A DNA stretch of 5,056 nt from Ktedonobacteraceae bacterium (GTDB lineage Bacteria; Chloroflexota; Ktedonobacteria; Ktedonobacterales; Ktedonobacteraceae), in contig JAFMRP010000464.1 in NCBI GenBank assembly GCA_017354095.1, positions 1-5,056 on the forward strand. The letters run 5' to 3'. The notes under the pieces are model-generated. The model did not search any database. It saw nothing but the letters and a program-made list of their open reading frames with translations, and had not been told where the DNA came from. Shown piece by piece: positions 4,889 to 5,056 of the stretch (the stretch's first letter is position 1; each line of letters starts with the position of its first letter). Both the position numbers and the translations under genes were made by a program.

Positions 4889-5056
4889 CTATTCGTCCCG
4901 CTTATAGCGGGAGGGAACAGGATCGGGGCTGCTGCCGCTCCGCTCGGCTGACGGCGTAGCCGTAGCTGCGCCAGCAGCGTTGCCGAGCGGAACAAGAGGA
5001 CCCTCTTGTATCTCATGATACCCTACTTCACGATCACTGTCAGATTCATTCCTGGA
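4889..5056 (-). CDS. 3' end of a protein-coding gene cut by the window edge, unknown product
   Basis: From the right edge, one minus-strand frame stays open for 55 codons and ends in TAG at 4889-4891. There is no in-frame ATG, so if this is real the gene begins beyond 5056. The visible tail is polar and probably disordered: an acidic start (SRNESDSDREVGYHEIQEG), a small-residue Ala/Gly/Thr/Ser stretch (about codons 26-43), and a charged end (SRYKRDE). No domain is recognisable. The middle of it coincides with a cluster of inverted repeats (4928-4991), which may be a palindromic element inserted in frame. The chief doubt is that 55 codons without a stop can occur by chance in GC-rich DNA. The same strand and order suggest it lies upstream of the small helical protein gene. 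Confidence 0.5.
   Translation of the reverse strand, partial: SRNESDSDREVGYHEIQEGPLVPLGNAAGAATATPSAERSGSSPDPVPSRYKRDE
4896..5021. repeat. Dense cluster of inverted repeats, candidate palindromic element
   Basis: Several perfect stems lie in 126 bp. TCCCGCT/AGCGGGA (4896-4912) has a 3-nt loop. TCCGCTCGGC (4939-4948) pairs with GCCGAGCGGA (4982-4991) and encloses two small hairpins, ACGGC/GCCGT (4951-4963) and GCTG/CAGC (4965-4975). ACAAGAGG/CCTCTTGT (4992-5009) and GTATC/GATAC (5008-5021) follow. In addition GCTGCTG (4928-4934) can pair with CAGCAGC (4972-4978), crossing the 10-bp stem. The branched layout is unusual for plain coding DNA and resembles dispersed palindromic elements. Confidence 0.55.

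Noticed and set aside
5015..5056. Plus-strand ATG frame open to the window edge
   Set aside because: Only 14 codons are visible and no Shine-Dalgarno precedes it; the opposite-strand frame is longer and better supported.

Overview
The window reads as a piece of bacterial chromosome with moderately high GC and no clear sign of phage, plasmid, insertion sequence or CRISPR. The lineage cannot be fixed without a search. The mix of genes (an extracytoplasmic two-repeat lipoprotein, a tRNA-dihydrouridine synthase with a charged insertion, abundant palindromic intergenic DNA and apparently leaderless genes) would suit Chloroflexota, for example Ktedonobacteria. That is an inference from general resemblance, not a demonstrated assignment.

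Layout from left to right: (1) a minus-strand gene (21-941) for a secreted lipoprotein built from two copies of a roughly 129-residue unit; (2) a divergent control region (942-1120) with a promoter facing each way; (3) a plus-strand MarR-family repressor gene (1121-1573); (4) a 104-bp spacer with a perfect 20-bp palindrome; (5) a 12-helix MFS drug-efflux-type transporter gene (1678-2880); (6) a 202-bp spacer with a 13-bp-stem hairpin and two possible promoters; (7) a tRNA-dihydrouridine synthase gene (3083-4285); (8) a convergent spacer with two hairpins, one of them a terminator for the minus strand; (9) a small helical protein gene on the minus strand (4437-4637); (10) a 250-bp control region with short repeats; (11) the 3' end of another minus-strand gene (4889 to the window edge) whose last codons contain a dense set of inverted repeats.

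The best-supported functional unit is the MarR/MFS pair. The same 12-bp operator core (TTCACATRTGAA) lies over the promoter of the regulator and over the promoter of the transporter, at the same distance from each proposed -10 box. This predicts a self-repressing regulator that also represses an efflux pump until a ligand releases it. The marR promoter (TTGACA, 17 bp, TATACT) puts the transcription start on the ATG itself, so this mRNA is probably leaderless. The dihydrouridine synthase gene shows the same -10-to-ATG distance and also lacks a Shine-Dalgarno sequence, whereas the lipoprotein, the transporter and the small protein all have one.

Nothing here is clearly a new system. The observations most worth following are the shared operator geometry, the apparent mix of leaderless and Shine-Dalgarno-led genes, the palindrome-rich stretch that stays open as a coding tail at the right edge, and the unrecognised small protein with its repeat-rich upstream region.
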